NCBI GenBank assembly: GCA_000381585.1
Contig: KB906735.1
Span: 666,836 to 730,835 of the forward strand
Length of the DNA: 64,000 nt
Origin: Acidobacteriaceae bacterium KBS 83
GTDB taxonomy: Bacteria > Acidobacteriota > Terriglobia > Terriglobales > Acidobacteriaceae
Direction of reading: 5' to 3'
Below the pieces are notes generated by a model, which worked only from the letters and a program-made list of their open reading frames with translations, ran no database searches and was not told the origin of the DNA. A program made the translations under genes and the position numbers. This document shows, piece by piece, positions 46,368 through 55,731 of the stretch. Numbering within the stretch: position 1 is the first letter of the stretch; each line of letters begins with the position of its first letter.

Positions 46368-47846
46368 ATGCTGAAGGATGAGCCCAACGAGAACGGTACC
46401 GGACAGGAAAATCTGTACAGACATGTCCCGTCCCTGAACAATTTGCTGCTCGGTCCTAACTTCCAAGGGTTGCTTGGTACTCACGAGCGCAGTGTTGTGG
46501 TGCAGGCGACACGGGACGAGCTGATTGCTGTGAAGCAGCAGATCACGTCCGGTCAGTTGTCACAGCACAACCTGGCGACATACCTGGACGTCTTGCCGGA
46601 TCGAGTGTCGGAACGCCTTCAGAGCCGACTTCGCTACTCACTGCGGCGCGTCATCAACGCCACAGGTGTACTCCTGCACACCAACCTCGGACGAGCCCCA
46701 CTAAGCACATCGGCCATCGACCATATCGCCGACGTCGCAGCCGGATACTCCAACCTGGAACTGGATCTCGAGACTGGCGAGCGTAGCCACCGAGACGTTC
46801 ATGCGGAGTCCCTCGTGCTCGACCTTCTGAAGATGAGGACAGGCTTGGCTGGCGAAGAGGAACAGCCAAGAGCAGTAGTGGTGGTAAATAACTGTGCTGC
46901 TGCAACCTTCCTGGCTCTCGATGCGATTGCCAGGGACCGCGCGACGATCGTCTCTCGTGGGGAACTCGTCGAGATCGGGGGCGGCTTTCGCATTCCAGAG
47001 ATCCTGGCTAAATCAGGAGCGCAGTTGCGTGAGGTAGGTACCACAAATCGGACGCGAACTGCTGACTACGAGTCGGCGATCTCTCCAGCAACCGGTTTGA
47101 TCCTCCGTGTTCACCAGTCCAACTTCAGCATGGAGGGCTTCACCGAACGACCTTTGCTTGCCGACCTGGTATCCCTTGGCAGGCGTGCGTGCGTCCCGGT
47201 TTTCGAGGACCAGGGCACTGGACTTCTGACATCGCTGGCACCGCAGAGCTTTCCGGCGGAAGAAACATTGCTCGAAAGCTATCGGCAGGGAGTGGATCTC
47301 ATTGCGGCAAGTGGCGATAAGCTGCTCGGCGGCCCGCAATGCGGTCTCCTCATCGGCAGAACAGATCTGATCGAGCGCATTCGCGCGAACCCGCTGTTGC
47401 GAGCCTTCCGCGTGGACAAACTTACTTATGCCGCACTGGAGGCCACGCTGATCGGATATCTCTCGAACGAGGAGCGGTCGATCCCTATCCTTCGGATGTT
47501 GAACATCCCCGCCGGTGAGATTCTGGAGCGAAGTGAACGGCTTGCTGACCGCGTCCGTTCTCCCGAGCTTTCTGCAGAAGTGGTCTCGGCGGTCAGCGTT
47601 ATCGGCGGCGGCACGACGCCGCGGGCGAAGCTCCAAAGCTATGCAGTGGCGTTGCGACATGGCACATCTCATTGCCAAGATCTGTTGCGCAGTCTGCGCC
47701 ACCTTCAGGTGCCAGTGGTCGGCCGCATCTGCGACGATCGAGTCTGGCTTGATTTGCGCACCGTGGAGCCAGAACTCGACGAAACACTCGCTGCTCTCCT
47801 CGCGGAACTGGGAGGGGGCAGCGCTAGCTCGAAGCAGCAGGCCTAA
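46368..47846 (+). CDS. selA: L-seryl-tRNA(Sec) selenium transferase
   Basis: 492 residues, a little longer than E. coli SelA (463). It converts seryl-tRNA-Sec to selenocysteyl-tRNA using selenophosphate and PLP, as a decamer. Visible motifs: NATGVLLHTNLGRAPLS, YSNLELDLETGERSHR, VVNNCAAATFL, EVGTTNRTR and SGDKLLGGPQ with the PLP lysine Lys318. The stop overlaps the selB start (TAATG), so translation is coupled. Confidence 0.96.
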   Translation: MLKDEPNENGTGQENLYRHVPSLNNLLLGPNFQGLLGTHERSVVVQATRDELIAVKQQITSGQLSQHNLATYLDVLPDRVSERLQSRLRYSLRRVINATGVLLHTNLGRAPLSTSAIDHIADVAAGYSNLELDLETGERSHRDVHAESLVLDLLKMRTGLAGEEEQPRAVVVVNNCAAATFLALDAIARDRATIVSRGELVEIGGGFRIPEILAKSGAQLREVGTTNRTRTADYESAISPATGLILRVHQSNFSMEGFTERPLLADLVSLGRRACVPVFEDQGTGLLTSLAPQSFPAEETLLESYRQGVDLIAASGDKLLGGPQCGLLIGRTDLIERIRANPLLRAFRVDKLTYAALEATLIGYLSNEERSIPILRMLNIPAGEILERSERLADRVRSPELSAEVVSAVSVIGGGTTPRAKLQSYAVALRHGTSHCQDLLRSLRHLQVPVVGRICDDRVWLDLRTVEPELDETLAALLAELGGGSASSKQQA

Positions 47847-49765
47847 TGGACTCCTCGGCAGAAAGGCCTCACCGCAACTCCATCGTGGTCGGCACTGCCG
47901 GTCATATCGACCACGGAAAGACTGCACTCGTCCGCGCTCTTACCGGAGTGGATACCGATCGCCTGCCGGAGGAGAAGCGAAGAGGCATAACCATCGACCT
48001 TGGCTTCGCTTCGCTCCAAGCGAAGTTGACGGACGGCCAGCCGATGACCATCAGCTTCGTCGATGTGCCAGGGCATGCGCTCTTTATTCGCAACATGTTG
48101 GCGGGTACTGGGTGCATCGATGCCGTGATGCTCGTCATTGCGGCGGACGAGGGTGTGAAGCCGCAAACCCAAGAACATCTCGACATCTGTCGCCTGCTCG
48201 GCGTACAGCGCGGTCTCACTGTGGTCACCAAGGCAGATGCCGTCAGCCCTGATCGATTGGAACAGGTCTGTCATGAAATCGAGTCGTTCCTAGGCGACAG
48301 CTTCCTATCCCAAGCAAAATTGGTGGTGGTGAGTGCATATGCCAGCACCGGCATCGACGAATTGCGCGATGCGCTTCTGGATCTTGCGAACGCCGCTCCT
48401 GCTCCCGCGAGGGGAAAGCTACTAAGATTCCCTCCCGACCGGGCCTTTGTCGTCAAAGGATCGGGTACGGTTGTGACGGGCACGCTCATCGCCGGTGAGA
48501 TCACGGCAGGGCAGACGCTTTCGCTCGAACCAGGAGACAGGGCAGTACGAGTGCGGGAAATACAGACCCACAACCGGCGCCTCCAGCAGGGGGACGCTGG
48601 GTCGCGCGTCGCACTGAACCTTGCAGGCATCGATGCGACGGAGGTGTATCGCGGCCAGACCCTGGTCCTGCCTGGCTCTATTAGTGCCACCGAAACCATC
48701 GATGCGGAGATCACAATCCTCCCAGGCTGTAGCGGACTGAAGCATCGTACAAGCGTTCACGTACATGCGTTCACCGCAGACATACTTGGGACGATCTTCC
48801 TGTACGGCTACGACGCAGCGGAGCCAGGCCCGGCTCGCATCGTGCGCATCCGTCTCCAGAAGCCAATGGTATTGGTATCGGACGACCGTTTCGTGCTTCG
48901 CCAACCCTCGCCCGCGATGACGATTGGCGGCGGTCGTGTCCTGGATGCGCATCCCTTGCCTAAACTGCGCAGGGCAGAGGCGCTCCAATGGTTGATCAAA
49001 TTCAAGGATGCGCCTCTGGAGGAAAAACTCTACGCGCGTATCGCACGTCGCGACGTCGATGGACTGACACTCCAACAACTGAGTCGGGAAACTGGATTGA
49101 CCTTCGAAGCGCTGGAAACGCCCCTTCATCCTCTCATCCAGTCACGGCGTGTACTTCGCCTGTCCGCAGGAGTGCTGTTGGTATCCACCGCGCAGCAGGC
49201 TGCACGCGAGACTGTAGATGCTCTCCTTCAGGCTAAAGGAAAAGATCTGGCAACCAAGGGATGGAAACGCTCAGAGCTAAGAAGCCGGACCCGTCTAAGC
49301 CCAGAAGTCTTCGATTCGGTCATGAAAGAGCTCTCTGGCGAGAATCGGGTCAAGATCAGCGGTGAACTCGTCTTCTCGCAGAACCCCCACTCGTCACCTG
49401 AGAATGCAGATCGAAAGCGGCTCTCTACGATCGACTCAATCTATGAAGTGGCTGGGCTCGCCGCCCCCTTGTCGACCGAGGTGGCAGACCGTCTATCCCT
49501 CACGCACGCCGAAATGCGGCAACTGGTGACGATTCTGCAGCGAGAGAGAGTTCTGATCAGGATGGGCAGTGACACGCTTTACGTGCATCGCAGCGCGATT
49601 GAGCGGCTTCGGATTGAGTTGCAAGAGATGCGCGGGCAATCCCTGGATGTGGCCCGATTCAAGGAACTCACCGGCCTATCCAGAAAATATGCCATTCCGC
49701 TACTCGAATACTTTGAACGGGAGCGAGTTCTCCGCAGGCTTGGGGACCAGCGCCTGATTCTCTGA
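47846..49765 (+). CDS. selB: Selenocysteine-specific elongation factor
   Basis: 639 residues, similar to E. coli SelB (614). GTPase domain with AGHIDHGKTALV, VDVPGHALF and TKAD. Domains II and III follow (FVVKGSGTVVTGTL). The C-terminal half has several winged helices that bind the SECIS hairpin. It delivers Sec-tRNA to UGA codons marked by a SECIS element. The two next genes carry such UGAs. A short gap of about 96 bases separates it from the first of them, so one transcript is likely. Confidence 0.95.
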   Translation: MDSSAERPHRNSIVVGTAGHIDHGKTALVRALTGVDTDRLPEEKRRGITIDLGFASLQAKLTDGQPMTISFVDVPGHALFIRNMLAGTGCIDAVMLVIAADEGVKPQTQEHLDICRLLGVQRGLTVVTKADAVSPDRLEQVCHEIESFLGDSFLSQAKLVVVSAYASTGIDELRDALLDLANAAPAPARGKLLRFPPDRAFVVKGSGTVVTGTLIAGEITAGQTLSLEPGDRAVRVREIQTHNRRLQQGDAGSRVALNLAGIDATEVYRGQTLVLPGSISATETIDAEITILPGCSGLKHRTSVHVHAFTADILGTIFLYGYDAAEPGPARIVRIRLQKPMVLVSDDRFVLRQPSPAMTIGGGRVLDAHPLPKLRRAEALQWLIKFKDAPLEEKLYARIARRDVDGLTLQQLSRETGLTFEALETPLHPLIQSRRVLRLSAGVLLVSTAQQAARETVDALLQAKGKDLATKGWKRSELRSRTRLSPEVFDSVMKELSGENRVKISGELVFSQNPHSSPENADRKRLSTIDSIYEVAGLAAPLSTEVADRLSLTHAEMRQLVTILQRERVLIRMGSDTLYVHRSAIERLRIELQEMRGQSLDVARFKELTGLSRKYAIPLLEYFERERVLRRLGDQRLIL

Positions 49766-49861
49766 GTGACACCTGGCTAGCCGCTCCAGGTCAGCCTTTC
49801 GATGGAGGGCGATCGGCACATCTTGTGCTACCTTGCTCCCGACGAGAAACATTTTAAATTC

Positions 49862-50443
49862 ATGTCTGAGCCCACGAAAAAGATCGACCTGATAGAAGAC
49901 GCCGATGCTTCCGGTGAGGTGGCAAAGGTCTATGACGAGTGGCGGGCAAAGTCAGGCCGCGAGAAGGTGCCGGGCATCCTGAAGTGCTTCAGCCATCGGC
50001 CCGATTTTCTGCACGAGGTCATACGTTTTAGTGACACTGTCCACTTTTCGGAAGGGCACCTGGATCGGCGAACGAAGGAAGCAATCGCAAGCTGGGTATC
50101 GTGGCTGAATCGCTGTCCGTATTGACTGGACTCGCATGCCTACTTCCTGCGTGTTCAGGGAGCCGACGAGAAAACAGTTCAGGCAATCGCTGAGGGAAAT
50201 CTCGATGAAGCCGGTCTCAGCGCTGCGGGGCGTGCGTTACTGGAGTATGTAAAGAAAGTGACCGAGGCGGCTTACCGCACCACTCCAGAGGACGTAGAGG
50301 GATTGCGAACGCATGGGTGGACTGAGCCGCAGATTGCGGAGGCCGTATACATCACGGCAATGTTCGCATTCTTTAATCGCGTCGCGGACGCATTCGGCAT
50401 CGCGCCTCAGGGCTATCTAGAATTAAATGCGGTGACCAAATGA
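49862..50443 (+). CDS. AhpD/carboxymuconolactone-decarboxylase-like selenoprotein (CPYU), TGA read as Sec
   Basis: 193 residues if TGA 50123-50125 is read as selenocysteine. The same frame is open on both sides, and both halves together form one AhpD-like protein. Before it comes RTKEAIASWVSWLNRCPY; after it LDSHAYFLRVQG, VTEAAYRTTPEDVE and FNRVADAFGIAP. The family's redox pair CxxC with a His four residues later is here Cys85-Pro-Tyr-Sec88...His92. A SECIS-like hairpin starts at the base after the TGA, and selA, selB, selC and selD are adjacent. The start at 49862 is favoured by the family N-terminus; an in-frame Met at 49802 exists. Expected role: thiol-peroxide reduction or peroxiredoxin recycling. 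Confidence 0.88.
50126..50158 (+). promoter_or_regulatory. SECIS-like hairpin of the AhpD-like selenoprotein
   Basis: CTGGAC-T-CGC pairs with GCG-T-GTTCAG: nine pairs (one G-T) around one T-T mismatch, plus a possible A-T closing pair. The 11-base loop begins T-G, which satisfies the rule of a G in the first two loop bases. The loop starts about 12 bases after the TGA, slightly closer than usual. Confidence 0.6.
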
Positions 50444-50453
50444 ACGCAGAGAG

Positions 50454-51185
50454 ATGCCGATGAAGGCACGTATCAAGCGTTGGTGGAGCAGAGGGCTCCT
50501 CGTGCTTGGCTTGCTATGGCTTTGTTTTGTCGGGTACATCGGCTGGGCCATGCGACAGCCGCCCGAGGTGTTTGGGCATGTGATGTCTCGGATGCCGATG
50601 CCTGCTTACTTTCTCTTTCCGTTCGAAACGATGTGGACACGCGCGCGGAAAGGAACGCTGCGCGTGGGGGATACTGCACCGGGCCTGACTGTGCAGACGC
50701 TCGATACTCAGCAGACGCAGGTCCTGTCCGCGCTTTGGAGGGACAGGCCGGTCGTCCTCGTCTTTGGCAGCTACACTTGACCACCCTTCCGGCGGGAGGT
50801 TCCCGCCCTGAACAAGCTTTCGGAGCAGTACAAGGGAAAGGTCGATTTCTACGCGGTCTACATTCTTGAGGCCCATCCGACGGATGTCTGGCAGATGCAG
50901 AGCAACGTCCGGGATAAGGTGCTATTTCGCAGCCCGCGCGACATGGACGAGCGCGTGTCTGTAGCGGGCGCCTGTGTACGACGGCTGAAAATCCAGTTCC
51001 CCGCGCTTGTAGATGGCCTAGATGATCGAGTAGAGGCGGCGTACACTGGCTGGCCTGATCGCATGTATCTGATCGACCGCGGCGGGCGCATTACGTTCAA
51101 GAGCAAAGCTGGCCCGTTTGGCTTCCATCCCGAAGAACTCGCAGCGGCTCTGCAGAAGCTTACTTCTACAACCTCACAGCACTAA
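50454..51185 (+). CDS. Iodothyronine-deiodinase-like selenoprotein, membrane anchored, TGA read as Sec
   Basis: 243 residues if TGA 50778-50780 is Sec109. An N-terminal transmembrane helix lies at about 11-32, then a thioredoxin-like domain. The active site reads FGSYT-Sec-PPF, against FGSCT-Sec-PPF/PSF in vertebrate deiodinases. After the TGA the same frame gives PALNKL, VDFYAVYILEAHPTDVW, the deiodinase signature with EAH, and ends with YLIDRGGRITFKSKAGP. Without recoding, both halves would be meaningless fragments. A perfect SECIS-type hairpin follows the TGA. Ten bases separate it from the AhpD-like gene. Likely a periplasmic-facing or cytoplasmic-facing redox or reductive dehalogenation enzyme; substrate unknown. 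A second start Met is six bases downstream. Confidence 0.88.
50788..50812 (+). promoter_or_regulatory. SECIS hairpin of the deiodinase-like selenoprotein
   Basis: GGCGGG (50791-50796) and CCCGCC (50802-50807) form a perfect 6-bp stem with the pentaloop AGGTT, close to the E. coli fdhF loop AGGTCT. An outer TTC/GAA helix extends it across a small internal loop. The loop begins 17 bases after the TGA, inside the 16-37 base window for bacterial SECIS. Confidence 0.88.
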
Positions 51186-51408
51186 TCCACTTTGCAATGG
51201 AGTGGAGCGAGAATCGGTCGCCAGTGCGTGTGGCGACTACCAAGACGTTTGGGACTATGTTGCTGCAAATTCCCGTCGGATGCATGTGATGCAGCTTACC
51301 GAGCACCGTGTGAATGACCTGAGCGGTTATCAAGTCAGGACACCACGGATGGCCTATGGCCGACCGCTTCATGTGCCTTGCTCTACGGCGCTTTCAATCA
51401 AATTCGAC

Positions 51409-51771
51409 AATGACAGGAAAGCCGAATGCACTCGTCTGGGGATCCAACGCGCTATCAATCTTGGCCTATTCCCTTTCAAAGCCCCGCTCGGGAGCGGCGC
51501 AAACCTCTGCCGGAGCCGGAACGGGGCACCCCTGATTCAGAAGGCGTTCGAGCTATACGTCAGCGGAGCAGAAACCGAGACGGCCGCCTTGAGGACGGTG
51601 ACGCGTCTAGGCCTCAAAACTTTAGCTGGACGCAAGCCGACACCGCAGACCTTTGAAAAACCGCTAAGGAGTCCAATCTGTGCAGGCTGGATCGTTGTTC
51701 CTTCGTGGAATTCGCACATAAAAGGGGGTTTGCTACGGCGAGGCACCGAGGCGCGAGCAATGGCCATTTGG
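51409..51771 (+). pseudogene. Serine-recombinase relic (recombinase domain)
   Basis: Reads RLGIQRAINLGLFPFKAPLG, then a break region, then APLIQKAFELYVSG, VTRLGLKTLAGRKPTPQTFEK and SPICAGWIVVP. This is the central recombinase domain of large serine recombinases. The N-terminal catalytic domain with its Ser is absent and the C-terminus is cut. It lies about 220 bases after the last selenoprotein gene. Confidence 0.75.
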
Positions 51772-51818
51772 CCGGGATTGAGCGCGCTCCCTGTTGGCTA
51801 TGATTGGAATGCCTGCGT

Positions 51819-52833
51819 ATGAAACCAAATGTTCTGAATCCGTCTGACCTCCAGCCAATAGCTCAAGACAAAGAAGCCTTCTCTGAGATCCTGCGGTTGA
51901 TTGTTGCCCACGCCAAATAGCCTTCCATGCCGTTAACACCGAGTTGATTAACCTCTATTGGGAAGTTGGCTCAATCATCAGCCGCGGAATGGGGTGACGG
52001 TGTGGTGGATCGACTGGCAGAGTTCATAGCCAGAACACAGCCCGGCATGCACGGCTTTACGTGTCCTAACTTGTTTAGAATTAGGCAATTCTACGAGGCA
52101 TACCAGGATCACGAAAAGTCTCACCGCTGGTGAGACAACTGCCTTGGACTCACAACCTAATCATTTTGGGACAGAGCAAGCTACCGGAGGAGCGCGAGTT
52201 TTATCTGCGTTTGGCGGTTCAAGAAAAGTGGAGCAAGCGGGAGTTGGAACGTCAGGTGAAGGGCGGCGCTATTTGAGCGGGCGATACTGAGCCCAGCAAA
52301 AGTCTCACCAGCGGTGAGACAAATGCAGCCCGAGGCTTTCAATGTCTTCAAAGACGCTTCCATGTTGGAATTCCTGGACCTGCCGGAAGGACACGCGGAG
52401 GCTGATCTACGCCGCGCCCTGTTGCTCAAGCTCAGGGACTTTCTGATCGAATTGGGGCGTGACTTCTGCTTCGTCCGCTCCGAGTATCCCTTGCAGGTCG
52501 GTGGCCGGGACTTCGCACTCGACTTGCTGTTCTTCCACCGCGGATTAAATAGCCTGGTGGCGTTGGAACTCAAGGTTCGGCCGCTTCGAGCCGGAGTACC
52601 TCGGGAAACTCGCGTTCTATTTAGAAGCCCTGGATCGTGACGTGCGGAAACCTCATGAACGTCCGTCGATTGGCGTATTGCTCTGTGCTAGCAAAGACGA
52701 CGAGGTCGTGGAATATTCGCTGAGCCGTACCTTGTCTCCAGCACTCATCGCTGAGTACCAGACCCAGTTGCCCGATAAAAAATTACTTCAGGCCAAGCTC
52801 CATGAGTTCTACCTTCAGAACGCACCCGAATAA
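51819..52833 (+). pseudogene. DUF1016/YhcG-family PDDEXK nuclease, frameshifted
   Basis: Fragments in changing frames match one protein in order. They are MKPNVLNPSDLQPIA, VNTELINLYWEVGSIISR, WGDGVVDRLAEFIARTQPG, LPWTHNLIILGQSKLPEERE, QPEAFNVFKDASMLEFLDLP and RRALLLKLRDFLIELGRDF, then the nuclease core FALDLLFFHRGLNSLVALELK, then FEPEYLGKLAFYLEALDRDV and KKLLQAKLHEF at the end. At least five frame changes. Members often act in phage defence or are carried on mobile elements. Confidence 0.82.
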
Positions 52834-52888
52834 CCGACGCCTGTAAGGACTGGTTTGGAGATCCATACCATTGCAAGGTGAGGCAGAC

Positions 52889-53644
52889 ATGAACAGTTCA
52901 ACCCCGAGACGGACCACTCTGATTACCGGCGCATCGCGCGGTCTAGGAGCCGCCATCGCTCTTGAGCAAGGAGCGCTAAGTTCGAATGTTGCCATCAACT
53001 ACTTCAATAGCAGCGATGCGGCTGAACAGCTCTGCCAGCGCATTCGGCAGAACGGCGGCTCTGCCCATACATTCAAGGCGGACGCGCGTAGCGAAACCGA
53101 GATCGTCCGTCTGGTCCGTGAGGTAGCGGATGTTTTCGGCAGGATCGACGTTCTTGTTGTCAATGCCACCGGTCCCCAACCATTCCTCTCCGTCGAGGAG
53201 CAAACCTGGAGTTCCTACCTCGATCAACTGGAGTTCTTCGTGAAGTCTCCTCTGTTGCTGCTGAAGCAGGTCCTGCCCGGGATGAAAGAGCGCGGCTTCG
53301 GCAGGATCATTAACATTGGCAGTGAAGTCTTCGACCTTGGAAATCCCCGCTTTGCAAACTACGTCGCAGCCAAGGGTGCTCATTTGGGGCTTACCCGTTC
53401 CTGGGCACGTGAGCTCGCACCCACCGGCATCACTGTCAACCTCGTAGCGCCCGGGTGGATTCCTACTGAGCGCCACGCAGACGTGACCCAGGAAGAACTG
53501 GATAGCTACACAGCAGGTGTTCCCATGAAACAAATGGGAAAGCCCGAGGATATTGCCAAGTTGGTTGCTTTCCTCGCAAGCGATGGTGCGAGCTTCATTA
53601 CCGGACAGAGCTTTTCAGTGAATGGCGGCAATACTTTGGCCTGA
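52889..53644 (+). CDS. Short-chain dehydrogenase/reductase (FabG-like)
   Basis: 251 residues from the ATG at 52889, with GAGG five bases upstream. NAD(P)-binding TGASRGLG is at about 13-20 and VVNATGP replaces the usual NNAG. The catalytic triad is present: Ser in INIGSEV and Tyr-x-x-x-Lys in NYVAAKG. The C-terminal part [20 protein letters not shown] and NGG is classical. A likely 3-oxoacyl or sugar/alcohol dehydrogenase; substrate unknown. Compare the SDR at 19527, which has lost the Tyr and Lys. Confidence 0.9.
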   Translation: MNSSTPRRTTLITGASRGLGAAIALEQGALSSNVAINYFNSSDAAEQLCQRIRQNGGSAHTFKADARSETEIVRLVREVADVFGRIDVLVVNATGPQPFLSVEEQTWSSYLDQLEFFVKSPLLLLKQVLPGMKERGFGRIINIGSEVFDLGNPRFANYVAAKGAHLGLTRSWARELAPTGITVNLVAPGWIPTERHADVTQEELDSYTAGVPMKQMGKPEDIAKLVAFLASDGASFITGQSFSVNGGNTLA

Positions 53645-53782
53645 ACAGTCTCGCGTGCTTGAACTGCGAATCCGGCGGGGTTGTCATTTCCCGGCAGCCC
53701 GGATAGTCAGCAGAACGACCGATCGGCGGGTCATCACCTCGCTGAAAGTGGAACCGGCACGCGTAACCGGCGCGCTGCGAGC

Positions 53783-55073
53783 TTACAAATTCGATCGCTC
53801 GTCAACGATTTGCTCCTGATATTCCGCCGCTCCACTCCGGGGAAGATTCGCCAGTCTCAAACGCAGCACATGCGCTTGGTCGGACGGATTGCTGAGCAGA
53901 ATGCGTATCGTTCTCCCGTCAGCCGAAATACCGGCAAGCGTGCGGATCGGCGAATCGGCAGCCGTGTCCACTGCAAGACGCTTCGGACTCTTCAGCAACC
54001 CGTAAACGCCAGGAACGCATAATAAGGTTTCTGCGGTACGCCGGCCGCCGTAAACAGCCCCCACATCGCTGTGGTGCCCGTGTAGAAGGTGGCGATATCG
54101 ACCGGAGCGTCTTCCATTCCGATAAGCACCGCCGCATCGAACGCTGCGCCTACAGAGTTTTGCGTCGAGCCGAAGTATCTTCTGCGTCGCGGATGCGTCT
54201 TGAAACAGCGCATCCCAGTTCAAGGGGCCATAATTCCACTCATCGAGCACGCTTTGCGCGCCCGCATATCCGTATCGCATCAGCATCTCGTGGAATCGCT
54301 CGGCCCGCTTCGCAACATCGGCCGGATCTTGCGTGTAGATGTGCCAGGAGAGAAAGTCCAGCGGAAGCGCGCGCTGCCTTGCGTATGCAAGAAAGCCATC
54401 GAGAAACAACTCATGGCCGGCCAGCGCCGGTCCACCGACGCGAAGCGTCGGATCCACTCGTTTGAGCGCGCGTACCGTGACCTCATACAGACGGTAGTAC
54501 TGCTCCGGCGTGCCAGACCAGAAATCGGTGATATCCGGCTCGTTCCACACCTCCCAATATCGAATGTTGGCGTGGAGTCCGTTGTCCCATCCTCGTTGTA
54601 GTGCCGGACTATGTGCTCCACCACGGCAGCCCACTTCTCATAACCGGGCGGCGGCGCGTTATGCCGAGTAGCACTCTTGCCCTCGGCGCTGTGGCCAAGG
54701 CGAAAGATGATATGGATCCCGAGATCGCTGGTCGTCTTCACATAAAAATCGCTTGCTGTGAAGTTGTAGCTCTCCGTTCGCTCCGGATCGGCACTCCAGT
54801 CCGGAAACAGAAGTTCCATTCGAGAACGTCGCCATAGCTCCAGTTGACATCGTGCAGCCGCACGTTCTGGACGCCAAGCTCTCGGTAATAGCGCGTCAGA
54901 TCGACGACGCCGTGCTGGCAGAGCGGCCCGTTATCCACGTCGTTGAGTCGACGAATAGTGCCGACAACACGCGAGGCATCGACAGAAATACTTTGGGCGA
55001 AGGCAGTGCAGGCCAGAAGGGCGTATCCGGCAAAGATGGCTGACCAGCGAACTCCACTGCGACAGGACGTCAT
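53783..55073 (-). pseudogene. GH39-like secreted glycoside hydrolase, frameshifted
   Basis: Starts at 55073 (ATGA overlap with the deformylase stop). A signal peptide ends CTAFAQ, then the first frame gives GTIRRLNDVDNGP and DVNWSYGDVLEWNF. The frame changes near 54800 to LGIHIIFRLGHSAEG. Another change near 54620 leads to IRYWEVWNEPDITDFW, with the acid/base Glu in NEP, and VLDEWNYG with the nucleophile Glu. Near 54180-54000 two more shifts surround FYTGTTAMWGLF and YYAFLAF. Ends with a beta-rich tail RTIRILLSNPSDQAHVL. Originally a beta-xylosidase or related enzyme; not translatable as it stands. Confidence 0.82.
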
Positions 55074-55663
55074 GGCGCAGGGCGGCAGTGTTGACACTGC
55101 TCCGTAGTCGATTTGCACTTCCAGTGCCGACTGTAATTCTCAACGGAGGAGAAGCTGCGGCTCCACATGCGATCTATATATAAGGTCCCTTTCAGATGAT
55201 CGATCTCATGTTGCAGAATGCGCGCATACCATCCCTTCGCTTCGATCTCTATCGGTGCTCCGGACTCATTCAGGGCTCGCACTCTCACCTTGCGGGCGCG
55301 CGGCACCATCGCCATAAATCCAGGCAGGCTCAGGCAGCCCTCAAAAAAGCTTACCTCCGGCGGCGATAACAACTCGATTTCTGGATTGATCAGCACATGA
55401 AAAGGAACCGGGTGCCGTTCACGTTCCTTGAGCTCCACCGCCGTCAGATTCGCCTGGTATTCCGCTTTGTCCTCTAAAATCGCCAGTTGCAGCGGCTCCC
55501 CAATCTGCGGAGCGGCCAGCCCGACGCCCGGCGCATCGGCCAGCGTCTCCCGCATATGTTCGATTAGCTCGCGGATACGCTCGCTCTGGATCTCTTCCGG
55601 ACGAAGCGGCCGCGCCGCATCGCGCAGCACAGACTCACCCACAGTGGCTATTTTGATTCTCAT
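55070..55663 (-). CDS. def: Peptide deformylase
   Basis: 197 residues. All three metal motifs are present: GVGLAAPQIG (residues about 46-55), EGCLSLPG with the metal Cys and QHEIDHLKG with the two His and the catalytic Glu. It removes the formyl group from nascent proteins. The C-terminal 30 residues are longer than in E. coli. The stop overlaps the start of the broken GH39 gene by ATGA, an odd partner for a housekeeping enzyme. The usual neighbour fmt is not present here. Confidence 0.95.
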   Translation of the reverse strand: MRIKIATVGESVLRDAARPLRPEEIQSERIRELIEHMRETLADAPGVGLAAPQIGEPLQLAILEDKAEYQANLTAVELKERERHPVPFHVLINPEIELLSPPEVSFFEGCLSLPGFMAMVPRARKVRVRALNESGAPIEIEAKGWYARILQHEIDHLKGTLYIDRMWSRSFSSVENYSRHWKCKSTTEQCQHCRPAP

Positions 55664-55731
55664 CCGTCTGCCCCTTCAGTTCCGCGCAATACAGTACGCC
55701 GGCCACACTTTCGTTCGGGCCGCCGCCTTGT

